Positions 34,704 through 47,904 are shown, numbered from the stretch's first letter. The stretch: 64,000 nucleotides of DNA from Monocercomonoides exilis (GCA_001643675.2 LSRY02000019.1:940001-1004000); one strand, 5' to 3'. Translations and numbers: made by a program. Notes: generated from the letters alone by a model not told the origin.

Positions 34704-35864
34704 TCGGAGTTCAGAAAAAAATGTCTCAGCAAACGAGAGGTCCAATTAAAGGGAATTGTTGTATTATTTATATTTCGTTCAATGAAATTCATTTCAGATT
34801 GCATAGAAGTGTTGCAATTATTCAATCTCATTTTGTGGAGAACTTGAATTTCACATATATTTTTTAGTTAACTTTTTGTGTTTTATAGAGTCAATGATAA
34901 TATTTTTTTCAATTCACTGATCGATTCATCTTATTTCAAAATAATTAGAAGAAAACAATTTGCAGACTTATTAATCACATGTTTTCCAAAGCAAATGATA
35001 TTAATGAAAGCCCAAATAATCGCAAAAGCAAACAATCCGAAGAAAGAGAATGATAACATTCATTCGATGTTATGAAAAAAGAATAAGTTTTGGTTTGCAA
35101 TGAGAGTGACAAAAAATAAATAAAAGGAAGCACTTCATTCAGACTGCTAAGCTTTCACAAAGTATGAACTGAAAAGAATTAAAGAATTCCATAAGGTTAC
35201 TGAAATAGCTATTTCCTATTTTTTTATAGACGATACACTTTTGTTTTCATCTCATTCTTCCTCTTTATCTTCGTCATTTTACTGAACATTTAGTCATTCG
35301 ACTCCAATTTCAGTTGATTATGCACAAATTCTTAAATATTATCAGGGAATGCAAACAAACAGAAAAAAGATTTTGATGAAGCATTCATTTCAGTCAGTTC
35401 AGTTGAAGAGATTCCTTTTTATTTTTTATACAGTCTTCTTCAATAACAAAACATTCTTCGTTTTTCACAGAAATTGATGTTTATTCATCATTATCAACAA
35501 TTGCTTTATCATCTCTTCCTCTTTTCTTTCTCCTTCTTCTTTTCTTCGTTTTCTATCTCCATCTGTAACTTCTCCATTGAAGCCGCTAACTTTCTGCAGC
35601 AGATGCCCGGCTTCCACTCCTTCATCTTTACATAAATAAATTTTCATTCATTCAAATTTTAACGTTTTTTTGTTAAACGTTATTAAAGAACCAAGAGTCA
35701 ACATTTTCAATCTTGGAATTTCTGTTTTCATAAGTTGGTTTGAGATCATCAAGCACATAAATCAACTGTGCAATAAACTGCAAGCAGCGCTCTTTCTTGA
35801 ACAACGTCTTTTGATGAACAGAATTCAATAGCGAAAAAAATGAAAAACGCAAAATAAGAGAGTC
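34704..35864. other. 5' flank of gene A, no confident gene
   Basis: Two short plus-strand frames (34667-34867, 34878-35075) and a basic minus-strand ORF (35647-35465, KRRKEEGERKEEEM) are present. None is recognisable. I saw no clear terminal inverted repeat for gene A here. Confidence 0.35.
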
Positions 35865-36476
35865 ATGAAAGAAATTTCTTTTCCTCAGAAAATAAACCTG
35901 TCTCTTTCATTTCTTCTTCCCTTTTCAATATCTCTTTTCCCTTCCATTTTCACCATTTCTTTCAACCTTCCCCTCAACAGCGAGCTCCTCTATCTCATCC
36001 CTTCTCTCCATTCTCGCTCCTTCCCTTCCTTCTACCCCTTCCTGTCTGTTGCCATTCAGTCTGTGAATGCCCTCCAATCTCGCTGGATGTCCTCTGCAAA
36101 ACGCTCGCTGCTGAACATCCAGCGCTGCCAGCTTTCCGATGGGAACATCACAATTGAGCAGATGGGAATCGAAGAGACGTTGATTCCATCCAATGCCCGC
36201 TCAACCCACTTATTGACTTTCATTTGCTGAGATTCTGTCAGGAGCTTATTCAACTGAGGCAATCTTCGTTCGTTTGGATGACGTACTCACAATCGTTCTT
36301 GGGGATGGAGAGTGCCAACAGCAAGAGAGAAAGGAAGATGAAGAAAAGGTTCATCAAGTGTTTGCAAAAGCAGATTGAGATTTCAGAGATAGTGTCAGAC
36401 ATTTGCAATATGAAGAATTATGGAGGAGATGACATTCAGCCGATATTAAAATATTCTGCGTTTGGCTCAGATTGAC
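35865..36476 (+). pseudogene. Possible decayed surface-protein fragment
   Basis: A hydrophobic start is followed by SRWMSSAKRSLLNIQRCQLS and DGNITIEQMGIEETLIPSNA, which has the feel of a beta-helix segment. Stops follow in all frames, with a short continuation in another frame to 36475. This is a weak assignment. Confidence 0.3.
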
Positions 36477-38330
36477 AAGGCGTTTTTGAAGGTGTTGAAT
36501 GAGAAGAGTGTGTTTTGCCAAAGAAAAAAAATGAAGATGAAAGAAAATGAAGAAGAAAAGATGAAAATGTGATTGGGACGACATTGAAGATAATATGAAA
36601 GAAGGAGAAAAAGAAGAGGAAGAGCCTTTTCAGCAACATCAGAAGCAGACAGATGCATATTCAGATAGAGCAAGAAGAGCAAGGTGCTGATGGGGCCTCT
36701 TGACTGTTGTTGTCAATGATCTGGAGTTGTTTGAAGGTTCATTTTGCAAAGCGAAGCAGAACACAATGAGCTGCAATTGCAAAACTTCCATTGTTTATCA
36801 ATCGCAGAAGAAACCATCTGAAACCGAATGGGAAAGGCCTTCGCGACATTTATCTCGATTGTTTCTGAGAAGAAGTCAGATTCGTTTAAAATTTGTTAAA
36901 TTTATGAGTTTTATGTGATCACTTTTCCAATCGTTTCATCTTTGTTGGATTCGAAAACTTTTGCAGATATTTCTTCTTTTTCAGAAATAAAGAATTGGAT
37001 TGTTCTGCGCTGCTTCCATCTCTTTGGCAGAAGAAAAAAAAAGAAAAAAGCTTGAATAACTTGCCATCAGAGGCAGATAAGAAGATTGGTTCAAACAAAG
37101 TTGCTCATTCAGATAATTGCTGAAAAGAAAAATATGTCAGAGCTTAATTCATTTCAGCAGAAATCTCCATAAGCCAACTCTGAAGCAGATGATGAATCAG
37201 ACAACACAACGCAGATCTGTTCACCTTCAACACTTGTTCTTTCAAGTCCAAATTCTGAAGCACAATTACAGCTTCATGCTGATCAACACTTTCAACCCGT
37301 TAATAATGCAGAATTGTGATATTTGCAGTTGGCATTGTTTCATTTTTGATAATCTCAGTATGCTAAAATATTTCTCGAATTAAACTCCAATGAATGGAAG
37401 TCTGACTGATTTGATATGCGGAAGAATTTTTTTGAGAGTATCTATGAAACAAACAACAAAGATATATAAATCTCTCGACAAAAGAGCCTGTTCACCTCTA
37501 TCTTTCACTTCTTTGGAATTTTAACCATTTTTTAATTAAAAAGAACAAAAAGAAATAAACCTATAAAGCAAAACTGTTCTTTCTCAATGCTTTTATCTCG
37601 TCATCTACGAAATCACTTCATTTGTTTTAGCTTTTTCTATTAGATAATGGAACACTGAAAATTTCTTCTCATTCTATTTTAACATTATTGATCAGAAAAT
37701 CAAATTTTTCTTTAATAGGAGTGGATCCGAAGTTTTAACACATTCTGTTTCAAAAGATACACCAAAAAAAATAGTCTTCAAAAAGAATTCTTTGTTTAAT
37801 CAAGTAAAGCTGATCAGAAGGCATGCAACAGAAAACGGAGATCAAATCGGATTATTCATTTTGAAGTTGAAAGAGGCTTTGAAAAAAAAATGAACGTTGA
37901 AATGATTTTTGTTTTGAATGGATTGGTTCAAAAATAGTCTTCGACATGCTTCACTGCTTCAAAACCACTGTGAATTGAAAAGATGAAACGATAAGGGAAA
38001 GCGCTTTTGAGGAAAAAGGCTTATTTGAAGAGAAATCATATGATTTTTTGGAGCAAATCGGATAAATGCATATTGAAATCGAAAAGTTAAAGAAATAAAT
38101 GTTTTTGAAGAACTTTCTGATATGATTGAAGAAATGAAAACGGATGATTGCTTTAGCAACGAGCTTTTTTTTCATTTGATGAAAAAGTTAAATTAAATGG
38201 AAAATGACGAAGAAATAATATAACCTGTGCTGATTTTGGGCTCTATGAAAGATAAGTGATGATATATGCTCTTGTTGAAAATGCAATGAAGGTGCAAAGA
38301 TTTTTCGATGATATGGAAAATTTAAAAAAA
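36477..38330. other. Decayed or non-coding region
   Basis: Mixed AT-rich and purine-rich sequence with frequent stops of all kinds. No gene recognised. Confidence 0.4.
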
Positions 38331-40244
38331 TTAGGATAAGAAATAATTGAGGAAATAATATGAAATTAGAAAGAGGATATCGTTTTCAGTGATTTTTGTA
38401 TCAGATGCTCTGAAGGTAAATGTTTGAAGAGGAACAAATGTTGAGGTGAGGAGGGTGAGAGAGGCATCTTGGAGGAGGCAAATGAAGCCGTTGAGGGCAT
38501 ACTCGATGGTAGCACATGGGGTCTGTTGGTGTCTGCCACAGGCATCAGAATTAGTTCCATTGCTGGCAACGATTTTGTTCTGAGCAATGAGGGGGAGCCA
38601 GCCATTGTACACAGTGTTATCAGTTGTATTGTTATTCCAGACTCTTTGCGTTAGAGTTGTTGAACCGCAATTCTCAAATGGAGATTGTGTGATGCTGCTT
38701 CCACTGAAGAACACATCGTTCCCCCTTCCATTAGTCGCAGTGTTGCCATCGAAAAAACAGAATGTGATGAAATTTACTCCATTCATCCAAGAATATGGTG
38801 GAAGGAAGCAAATTGCAGCTCCTCCATATGTCGAAGAAGCAGTCAATTTATTGTTTGTAAATTGGAAATCATCAACCAAAAACTGAGTTGAGTTGATTCC
38901 TGGGGGATTTCAAAATGTTAAAGAACCGGCAGAATCGCCACCTGAGTTTGAAATGCACTTGCATTTCGAAAACAGGAATTGTGTATTTGACGGCATGTTT
39001 TCGAGCTTGAAATACCACCCCGTTCCACACCAATCTGCTATTGAACAATTTTCAACCTTATCTTCTGAGAATATCCAAACAGAATTAGGTTGATTGCAAT
39101 ACAAATAAGCAGCTCCTGCATGAGCAGCTGAACAGCTTGTGAAATTGGATTTTGCGATATCAACTTTTAACAAATAATCGCAATATAACGCTCCACCATG
39201 ATTTGTATTTGAACAATTATCGAATGAGCAAGAAATAATCGTGAGATTTGCATTTGTACAGACAACAAAGAGTGCACCACCTGCAGATCCATTTCCGCTA
39301 TACGAATCGTTCCATTCGCACCACTCAAAGAGATAGCTGTTCAATTCAGTAAAGGACAATCTACCAGGTTTCGCTCTTTGGGTTTCGGATCCGTAATATT
39401 TTACAAGATCATTTGGAGAAGATCGTGCTTGGTGGAGAAAAGAAACATTGAAGGCAGAGAGAGAAGTGAATGGGCTGTTGAGATTTGGGAGAATGGTTCC
39501 ATCGATGGGGTTGTGAGTGTGGATAAAGATGGTTGAATGGATGGAGAGGGATGAATGAAGAGAGAAGGAAGGGATTGTTTTGGTGTTGGTGTTGGTGGAA
39601 GAGAGAGAAGAGGAAGAGGTGATTGAGGTGAATGGGTTGAGTGAATGTGAGGGAAGGAATGGAAGAGATGAATGAGATTGGGGAGAGGAGATGTTGGAGA
39701 AGAGGGTGTTTGAGAGATGGAGATGGAGGTGGATTTGGAGGTGGGGATGGGATTGGTGATAGACATGGAGAGGGGAAGGGGAAGAGGAAGAGGAAATCGA
39801 ATGAGAAAGGGAAGGAGAAGGGGAAGGGGAAGAAGATGATGAGGATGAGAATGAGGAAGATGAAGGAGAAGGGGAAAGGGAAGGAGATGGAGAAGGGGAT
39901 GGGGAAGAAAGGGAAGAAGGAGAAAAAAGGAAAGGCTGTATGAGGGAGACGAAAGAGGAGAAAGAGGAGCGGGAGATGGAGAAGGAGGCAGGGATTGGGG
40001 AGTGGGCATGTGGGATGAGATTGTTTGGGGTGGAGAAGAGGGGGAAGGAGAAGATGGCTGGTTGGTGGGTGGTGAGGGAGAAGTTTGTGAGGGAGAGGGA
40101 GGAATGGGCAGAGAGGAAAAGTTGATTGTTTGTTGCTGGATGAATATGGCAAGCAGAAGAGAAGATGGTGGCAGCTGAGTGGTGTTGGGCAGTGAGGAGT
40201 GGACAACCAGTGAGAGGGATGAGGTTGAGATGGCTCACACACAA
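38331..40244 (-). pseudogene. Beta-helix surface-protein gene with internal TGA
   Basis: The minus-strand frame opens with Leu/Ser/Pro-rich low complexity, then HTHNPIDGTILPNLNSPFTS and the beta-helix block also seen at 18 kb (SAGGALFVVCTNANLTIISC, NHGGALYCDYLLKVDIAKSN, AHAGAAYL, WCGTGWYF). TGA at 38912-38910 interrupts the conserved Phe-Asn-Tyr-Pro-Pro stretch. The same frame then continues through KFLV-like sequence, NATNGRGNDVFF, SSITQSPFENCG and a Cys-containing region (CGRHQQTPCATIEYAL). Since TGA is the stop elsewhere, this copy is a pseudogene, or the TGA replaces a sense codon. It is inverted relative to its close paralogue at 17929-19115. Confidence 0.7.
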
Positions 40245-41114
40245 GGAGGTGTTGATGAGGGCGAGGCTTGACTTAACACAACAAATGCAATTTCAAGAAA
40301 ATAATTGTTCATTTATTGTTATTCGCTATATTTTCGAACTTTGAGCAAACAAAATGCCAAGAATCAGATTATATGAAAAATATAATGATAAAAGTTATGT
40401 TCATTTTTCAATAATCGTTTAATTCTTCTTTTTAAAATAAAAAGATTTTGTGAAAAAATTCTTAAAATGTTATCACTTTAATAACAAATTTTAATTTCTG
40501 TCAACTATTTGTCTTCGAACAAGAATTATTGTTATTTTCACATATAACTCAATAAATAACATTGATTGGATAATCACAGAAAAAGAAAGAAATGAAATAT
40601 GTTTTTTCATCACGTGTTTATGTTAAAATTGTTTGTAAGAAATTGAAACTCCAAAAGAATGTTTTTTAACAATTACTCTTGAACTCATATACGATAACTT
40701 AATATGCTTCAAAAATTGGTTTTTAATAAAGATCATTAATAGCTGATACAATTGGACATAACTCCTCTTCGAACTATTTATTCTTTGCTTGAAAAAATGC
40801 AAAAAAGCATTTGCTTTTTATTTTATAAAATTATTTATTCTTTGATCAATTGTTTTTTTGAAAAAATTTTTGAAAGTATTCCTTTTTCAAAATTATTGGG
40901 AAAAATGTCATTTTTTTATATAATAACTTAGAATTTTATCATATTATCTCGAATTTTCTCCAACTTTTAATATCCGAAAAATTTCAATACAGATTAATGA
41001 TTTCGAAAATAATGTCCCAATTATAATTGTTTGGAGTTTTCTATATTTTCAATCACAAATAAATGCTCAATGAACAGTTCGATGAAAATAAATTAAATGT
41101 CATTGATAAAGTTT
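40245..41114. other. AT-rich intergenic region
   Basis: No gene or repeat recognised. Confidence 0.5.
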
Positions 41115-41440
41115 GGAAAGTTACAAATAAAAAGAATAACATGAAAAAAGAGAAAAAAATATAGCAAAGTCAAACATAATTTGTGTAACTATAAGCGGTG
41201 CATTGTTTAATACATCAATCAACCTTCAATTCTTCCGCGTTCGCACAAAAAACTTTAAAATCAGATTCAAATATTTAATTATGGGATTGATCAAAAATTA
41301 TTTTCTTATAAAAATTTGAAGATATTTCAAAGAACTGCTCCACCCAAAAGTGTTGTTTTTTTATGCTATTTATTTCCATGCTATTATTGTTCAAAATATC
41401 TTTAAATTGAAGGAGGTATTATTCTACACTTATGCCGCGA
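41115..41440 (+). repeat. 325-bp inverted repeat, copy 2
   Basis: Nearly identical to the reverse complement of 22843-23168. It ends at the start codon region of the Tc1/mariner relic, so it could be the 5' part of that element or an unrelated unit next to it. Confidence 0.85.
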
Positions 41441-42826
41441 GGACACCCGAAAAAAGCTGTGGTTCCAATTGTCAATGCAAAAGAGAAAAAAAAGTACAAT
41501 CAGCTACCTAATAACATAAGGAATTTGCTAAAAGCGGACAAGAAGGATGGAAAGACTCTCGCAGAATTAACAGAAAAATACAATGTGAGCATTTCAACAG
41601 TTTCAAAGACAGTGCACGAAGATGAGCCTCCTAAACAGCGAGTAAAATAGGTTTACGAGAAGATTACAAAAGAGGCATCCAAAAAAATGACAGAAATAAT
41701 TCTACAAAAACCAATGGTTACAGCAAAAGAATTGGCAAGCTCTGTTGCAGATGTTTCTTCATCACCGCCTTCGGCTTCAGCAGTTACAAAGCATATAAAA
41801 TCTAAAAAAATGGAAGAGCATGAATGTCAGGTGTTCTCAGTTAAAAGATAAAGAAAATATGAAAATAAAAGGGTAGATGAAAATACTATGCAATTTAGTA
41901 AAGAATACGTTAAAAGATTTTTACAAAGCCAGGAAGACGGAAGGATGATAATTTGCAAAGATGACACAGGATTTCAAAAGCTTGAACTGCAAACAAAAGG
42001 GCATTCACGAGTAGGCCAAAGATGAATTCAGTATCGTGAGAATACGAAAGTTGAAACGGAAACTGCAATTACATCGATATGTGAATTCTTCGGGATAACG
42101 CATGAAACATTTGTTGATTGAACTGTTAACGATCAAAGTTTTCAGGTGTTCTTGTTATCATTAATGGAAAAGCTTCAAATATTTGAAAAAGAATCATTCG
42201 TTTTCGTGATGGATAATGTTGGATAACACAAAACAAAAGAAGTGACTGATTTAATATCTTCAAAGAATTACGAAGTTCTTTACACTGCTCCAAATAGGTG
42301 TGAGTTGAATCCTATTGAATATGTATTTGGCATATGGAAATCACGCTTGACAATTCCAACAACCGTTCGTACAAGTGAACAACTGATTACGCATTTAAGC
42401 AAATCACTGGAAACAATTCCAAGAAAGGAAGTCTCCAGATGTTTAAATTTGGTTAAATGCCACTACCTTCCTTTGGCGCAACAGGGAAAGGATTTGAGTG
42501 AACTATTCTTCTTTCAAAGACTGGATTCTGGCGAAATACGAATTGAGGATATTACTGACGAAATAGAAGATAACCAAATTGTTCCTTGTTCATCAGCATC
42601 TGCTTCTGCTTCTTCTGCTGTATCTCCTTGTCACGTTCATCACAGCTTTGAACATGGTAATGCACATTTCTCTTCTCAAAAAGACCCCGAATTTCCTTCG
42701 TCTGTGATTGAGGTTCCTGATTCAAATTCGTCACAGGAAACAATTCATGAAAATGAAAAAAACAACGATATGGATGTTGACTAACAAATTGCTTTTTTAA
42801 TTTTAATTTTTTGTATTTTTTAATGA
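41432..42826 (+). pseudogene. Tc1/mariner-type (DD34E) transposase, degenerate
   Basis: One frame runs from ATG 41432 to TGA 42824-42826. It has an N-terminal helix-turn-helix (GKTLAELTEKYNVSISTVSK) and a catalytic triad with CKDDTGFQ, VFVMDNVG and RCELNPIEYVFGIWKSRL. The spacing from second Asp to Glu is 34 residues, as in Tc1-like enzymes. Five in-frame stops occur before the last block: TAG (41648), TAA twice, TGA twice. TAA and TAG would be Gln. The two TGA sit where Trp is acceptable, so each may be a single TGG-to-TGA change. The C-terminal tail is Ser/Glu-rich. Length and motifs are otherwise full. It could be just two mutations away from intact in the TAR=Gln code. Confidence 0.8.
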
Positions 42827-43016
42827 ATGAGTGAAGTTTTTCTTTTTGTTGTTTTCTTTTCTTCACTTGATTGATTTGCTTTGAAAACAATGATAACTTA
42901 AAATATTTCGATCAAAATATTTTTGTGATCATTAATTATTGTTTATTTATGAATTCAATATAATTTCATTATTAAAAATCAACATCATTAAGAAAAAAAC
43001 AGTTTTTAAAAATTTG
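42827..43016. other. Short AT-rich spacer
   Basis: Between the Tc1 relic and the AATAATTC array. No feature recognised. Confidence 0.5.
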
Positions 43017-43150
43017 AAAACAAATGATTTTCGAATTTGAATTATTTTCTTTCGATTTTGAATTATTAATTTCGAAATTGAATTATTTTTTTCCGAATAT
43101 GAATTACTATTTTTCGAAATAGAATTATTTTCGGTGTAGTTAGTTAAATT
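43017..43150 (-). repeat. AATAATTC array, 3' part of element C
   Basis: Inverted copy of the array at 17550-17660. On the minus strand, units of AATAATTC-(A/T)-TCGAAA recur about seven times. It lies 3' of relic C. Confidence 0.75.
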
Positions 43151-43339
43151 AAAAAAATAAATAAATAAAAAATAATGAATAAAATTGAAATTAAATACTA
43201 AATAATTTAATAGTTTGTTTATTACAAAAATTATTATCAATCACTTACAATAGTCAAAAAAAAAAAGAAAAAAAAACCCTTCATTCCATTTTTTTACAAA
43301 TTATGCAGTGAACATTTTGCAAAAAAAATATTTTAATTT

Positions 43340-44930
43340 GAAAAAGAATTATCAATAGAATCGTTAAAAGAATAATTATCAGAAAATGAATCAGAAAATG
43401 TATTTTCAGAATTTAAATTACACACATGTGACATTCCTGTTTCACTTGTCAAGCTATTTGAATCCAAAGAATTATTTGAATTATTAAAACAATAATACTA
43501 AAATTCAAAACTTCTTTTTTTTTTATGAAAATTTAAAAATTTCATTCTATTTTCAATTACTTTCTTCACACCTTTTCCGAATTTTCCTTTTTCTAAAATA
43601 AAAATTTTATTTTTTTTTTATTATCATTTTTTTCATAAACTTTTCTTTTTTTGTTTCTTATTTTTTCAAAATTTTATATTCCATTTCAAACATACCTGAG
43701 CTATTTTCGCAGCTGATTGGCGAAACGAGAAGTTTCCCTGAATATTTTTTAAAAAACAAATAATTTTTCATCTCTTTTATTTTCATTTCATTCCAGTTTG
43801 TTTCTTTTAATTCTTTGTGACTAAATAAATAAATAGATAAATAGATAAATATAATATAATATAATAAAATACAAATTCACACCGTAAAAAATAATGCTTC
43901 GTTTCATTCTTGTTTTTAACCTGATTTTGAGAAGAAGAAGAAAAAATATTAGAAGAATAATTAAAGTTACTATTAAAAGAATCAGAAATGAAAAAAGATG
44001 AATTTTCAGAATTTGTGTTAAATAAATAAGAATTACAATTATAACAAAAAAAATCAATTAAATCAAAAATATTATTTAAAACTCTATTGCCAAGTTTATT
44101 ATTTATTAAATTTGTTAAAAAACCAAACTCACTATCACATTCATTTTTACCGTGATGTTCAGTAAAAAATGAAAGTGAGCAATGTTTATTTTTAAATAAA
44201 AAAGAATTATCAAAAAATATTAAATTTTAAACATAAGAATTACAAAAATGCGGACCATTGTCGCAAGAAAAGTTAAAAGAATTAACATTAAAAAAAAATA
44301 TCAAATTGCAAAAGTTGTTTCAAACATTCACAAACAAAACGATAATCATAAGATAAAATTTCAGATAAAAAATTAAAACAACGTTTTTTCAGATTTCCGA
44401 AATTATCAACATAAAAAACAACAAAACACAAATGTGAAATTTGTTTCTTGTTTAAAAATGATTTTCCAGTTTCATTATAAAAAATTGATGAACACCAATT
44501 CTCTTTAAAATCCATTAAAATAAAAACTTCATTTTTTTTTAAATTTTCTTTCTTCTCATAAAAATAATTTCTTTGATGTTGGTCCATTTTTCGATGATGA
44601 ATTATTAAATTCAATTCATCATCTTCAGTTTGGCCCAATTTAAGTCCTTTTCTTTCTATTTCTTTCTTTTTCTTCTCCTAAAAATTCCCTCTCTCACAAA
44701 TCTCACACAAATTTGTCCTTTTCTTTGATTTTTTAAAATTTCTTGTTTTTTTGCAGAATGTTGAATAAGACATTTTTATATTAATTTCTTTTTTCAATTT
44801 AAAAAATAAGTCTTTTTTTGTCTTTTCTATTTATCTTTTTTCATTTAAAGAAAAAACTCCAAAGCCTTTTTTTTTCTTTTCATATTTTTCAAATAACATA
44901 TATGGGTGATCTTTTTTGATATCATAAAAA
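43340..44930 (-). pseudogene. Relic C: RNase H-like transposase domain, no USP
   Basis: Minus-strand blocks align with the transposase-like part of genes A and B: LMDFKENWCSSIF, NFLSEILSYDYRFVCECLKQ, then FSCDNGPHFCNS, FFTEHHGKNECDSEFGFL and a Ser/Asn/Phe-rich C-terminus (CYNCNSYLFNTNSENSS). The frame changes several times (near 44.29 and 44.65 kb) and is broken by stops. No USP Cys or His box is visible. The N-terminal side holds a different sequence (PFFEFDLFYDIKKDHPYML) overlapping the end-like motif at 44903. It is a degenerate relative, probably once a mobile element. Confidence 0.65.
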
Positions 44931-44985
44931 AGATCAAATTCGAAAAAAGGAATAAAATTATGGTATTTTTGAAAAATTGATTTTT
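44903..44985. repeat. Dispersed transposon-end-like motif, copy at 44.9 kb
   Basis: GGGTGATCTTTTTTGATATC followed by ATAAAAAAGATCAAA. It aligns over about 80 bp with 12387 onward and shares the core with 17.5 and 60.2 kb. It is oriented so that relic C lies on the GGGTGAT side. Confidence 0.55.
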
Positions 44986-45029
44986 TCACTAAATTGAAAT
45001 TTATAATGATACAATTTGTCATTTATTTT

Positions 45030-46265
45030 TATTCCTTCTTGATTTCAGCCTTTTTATTTTTTGAATCAAAAATTTGATGAATAAGTGCATTTTTTTTTTT
45101 TGAAAATAATCAGTTTATTCATAATAATAATAACGTAAATGAAATTTCAAATTGATAACCTTGCAACCATGAGCATATTTCAAGAATGATAAACATTTAT
45201 GAAAATTGATTTGTTGGTTTGAGTCTTTTTTGTAATGGATTCTGTGATCATCAGATTTGAAAGAAAGGATTATTCCATTCACAGAATGAGACTACCGTGA
45301 ATGAGCATTATCTGTAGAACTAGAAATATTATTTCCTGTGTGTCAACAGACAATGGTGGAGATGCAATATTTTTGGAATTCTAAATCATAATTTTTGGTA
45401 ATTGGATGGCCAAGGGGAATACAACAATTTCATCAATAACACAAAAAGACATAATGTATGTATTTTATATTGTTCTATTGATTGCGAAGATATTTCCTTC
45501 TGTATCTTTTCCAAAGCGCAGAAATATGAGTTATTGTTGAAATGGCCAATCTCCGCTTTGTAGAGCAATACGACGCAAATGGAGCAGATTATTATATAGG
45601 CATTGGGAAATAAATGAAGTTACGGAAGATATACGATTTTTATAAATTTTTATTTGGTTCAAGAGGTGAAAACAAATTCAATTGTTATATTATAAAATGA
45701 AGATTTATGGATGGAATTCTGTGAAGGATAAAATCTGCACAAAATTATATAGCATTTGGGGGCATAATGCAGTGGAACAGTTTTTTGGAAAGGAAAGTGG
45801 CTGGCAATATCGAGGGAAGGATATTAATCACATAAAAGGAATGGAAATATTGCAAAACAATCCGAATGGAGATCAGGGACATCAATGGGAGTAAAACAGC
45901 TGTTGCTGCCGTTGGAAAGATGCATGTGCGTTTTGTGGAAAATGCGCAGAGAAGCAAGACTTTCCAAAAATTCGTGCTTAAATGAAAAAGAATAATTTGT
46001 GACAAAAGCATCAGTCTCGGCCTGTGTTCCTGCAAGAATGGCAAGATAAGTGAAGCATCCTGCAGCTGTTACCGTTCTTTAACCTTCACCGAGCTGCTAC
46101 AAGGGCGAGTGGAAAGCTTGGCGTTTTGTTGTCATGGGCAGCATTCAACAATTTGAGTTGGGAATTATCTTCTGCCCATCTCCATCAACGGTATTTCGAC
46201 TTCTGCAGGCAAAGTTCAGTATGTTTTGAGGCTCTGTTCGGCTGCTAATATAGGGTTGGGCTGTT
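45030..46265. other. Region without confident gene
   Basis: AT-rich, then from 45.68 kb a plus-strand frame that reads openly to a TGA near 46003 if TAA is Gln (QWEQNSCCCRWKDACAFC). No family recognised. Confidence 0.35.
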
Positions 46266-47871
46266 TTGCTACAGTTGTTGCGGGCGATGGCAACAAAGCG
46301 ACTTTGTCATATCTGCCGCCAACTGCAACAGGTGGATCAGCTTTCTTCTTCTTTTTCTTCTTCGTCTTCTTCGTCTTCTTCGTCTTCTTCCTCTTCTTCT
46401 TCTTCTCTTAACAGCTCCACCAGCAAATCTCGTCCAATCATCAAACCTGCCTCTTCTCCTCCTTTCATTTCTCGCTCTTCCAATCAGCAAACATCTCCTT
46501 CTTTGGCTTCTCCTACTCTTTCTCCTCCTCTCTCTTCTATTTCTGCTCCTTCTTTCTCTTCTTTTCCTTCTTCATCTTTTCCCTCTTCCTCCTTTCCTTC
46601 TTCTTCTTCCTCTCCTTCTTCTTCCTTTTCTTCCATTCCAGTCATACCAAAATCAAAGACTTAGCCACCTGCTTTGGGAAAGATGCTGATTAGACATTCA
46701 TCTGCTCCTTGTTTAGTTCTTCGTTCGTCAAACTCCTCTTCCTCTTCCTCTTCTTCCTCCTCTTCTTCCTCTTCTTCCTCTTCTTCCTCTTCTTCCTTCT
46801 CTTCCTCCTCCTCCTCCTCCTCCTCCTCCTCCTCCTCCTCCTCATTCAAGTTCTATTCCTGTCTCCCCTCCTTCACTCTCCTCTGCACCCTGCCCAATGC
46901 CACAAACATGCTCCTTTCTCCTTCTGTGCACAAGAACATGTCCCCTCTCTTCGACATAGACCGCAGACCCACCCGATTCTTAACCAGACAGCAGAGAGAA
47001 GAGGCGAAGAAGAAGAGAAAGAGAGGAGAAAGAAAGAAAATGGCTCAAAAGGCGAAGGAGCTTCTTTGAAAGAAAAGAGAGACAAAAGGAAGACAAACCA
47101 AAAAAATCAAAAGAACAACAAGAAGAAAACAGAGCGAAGATATTTGAGTGAAGATTCTTCTTCAGCAAACAGCAATTTCTACAACGAAAGCAACGAAGAG
47201 AAAGGCGGAAGCGACAACGGCAAGAGGAGCAAAAACAGAGATTCCGATGAATATGCAGATGAATATGAGGAAGACTCATTCAGCGATGGAGAGGACTCTT
47301 CGTTGAACTGCTTCGGAGGAGATGTCTGCTCGTTGTGTGATGCAGACAAATTGAGAAGACTTTCTCTGAATGATCAAGTCTCAAAATCAATGCTGCCGTT
47401 TTTTGGATCATCTGGTTTGAAAAACGCTTCAGGATTTGCTTTTCCTGCTTCTTCTTTTTATTCTCCATCTTCTTCTTCGTTTGCTGCTTCTTCTCCAACT
47501 TCATCCAATATGTTTCCTTCTTCTTCTTCTTCTTTCTCGTTTCGCGTTTCATTTTTGCCTTCATCTTCGACTTCTCCTTCTTCAGCATAAAATAATCCAA
47601 TCTATCAACCAAATTACGTTTTGTCTTCTTCTCTTCCTCATTCTCTGCTTCTTTCCTCTTCTCATCAAGACACAACATCTTCTTTATCCAACACTTATGC
47701 TTCAAATCATTCACACAAACGCACAATTTCTATTGCTCCTCTCTTATCAACTTCATCTTCACCTTCTTCTTCCTCATCCTTCTCTTCTTCTTCTTCTGGA
47801 AATCAACTTAGTTCTTTTTCTTCATTCTCCCCCTCTTCATCTCACATTTCACCTTCAACGCATCAGAATAT

Positions 47872-47904
<33 letters not shown>

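Noticed and set aside
44831-45022. Short minus-strand ORF with PFFEFDLFYDIKKDHP as a conserved protein motif
   Set aside because: The same DNA recurs at 12.4, 17.5 and 60.2 kb in different frames and strands relative to genes, so conservation is at DNA level (element end) rather than protein level.
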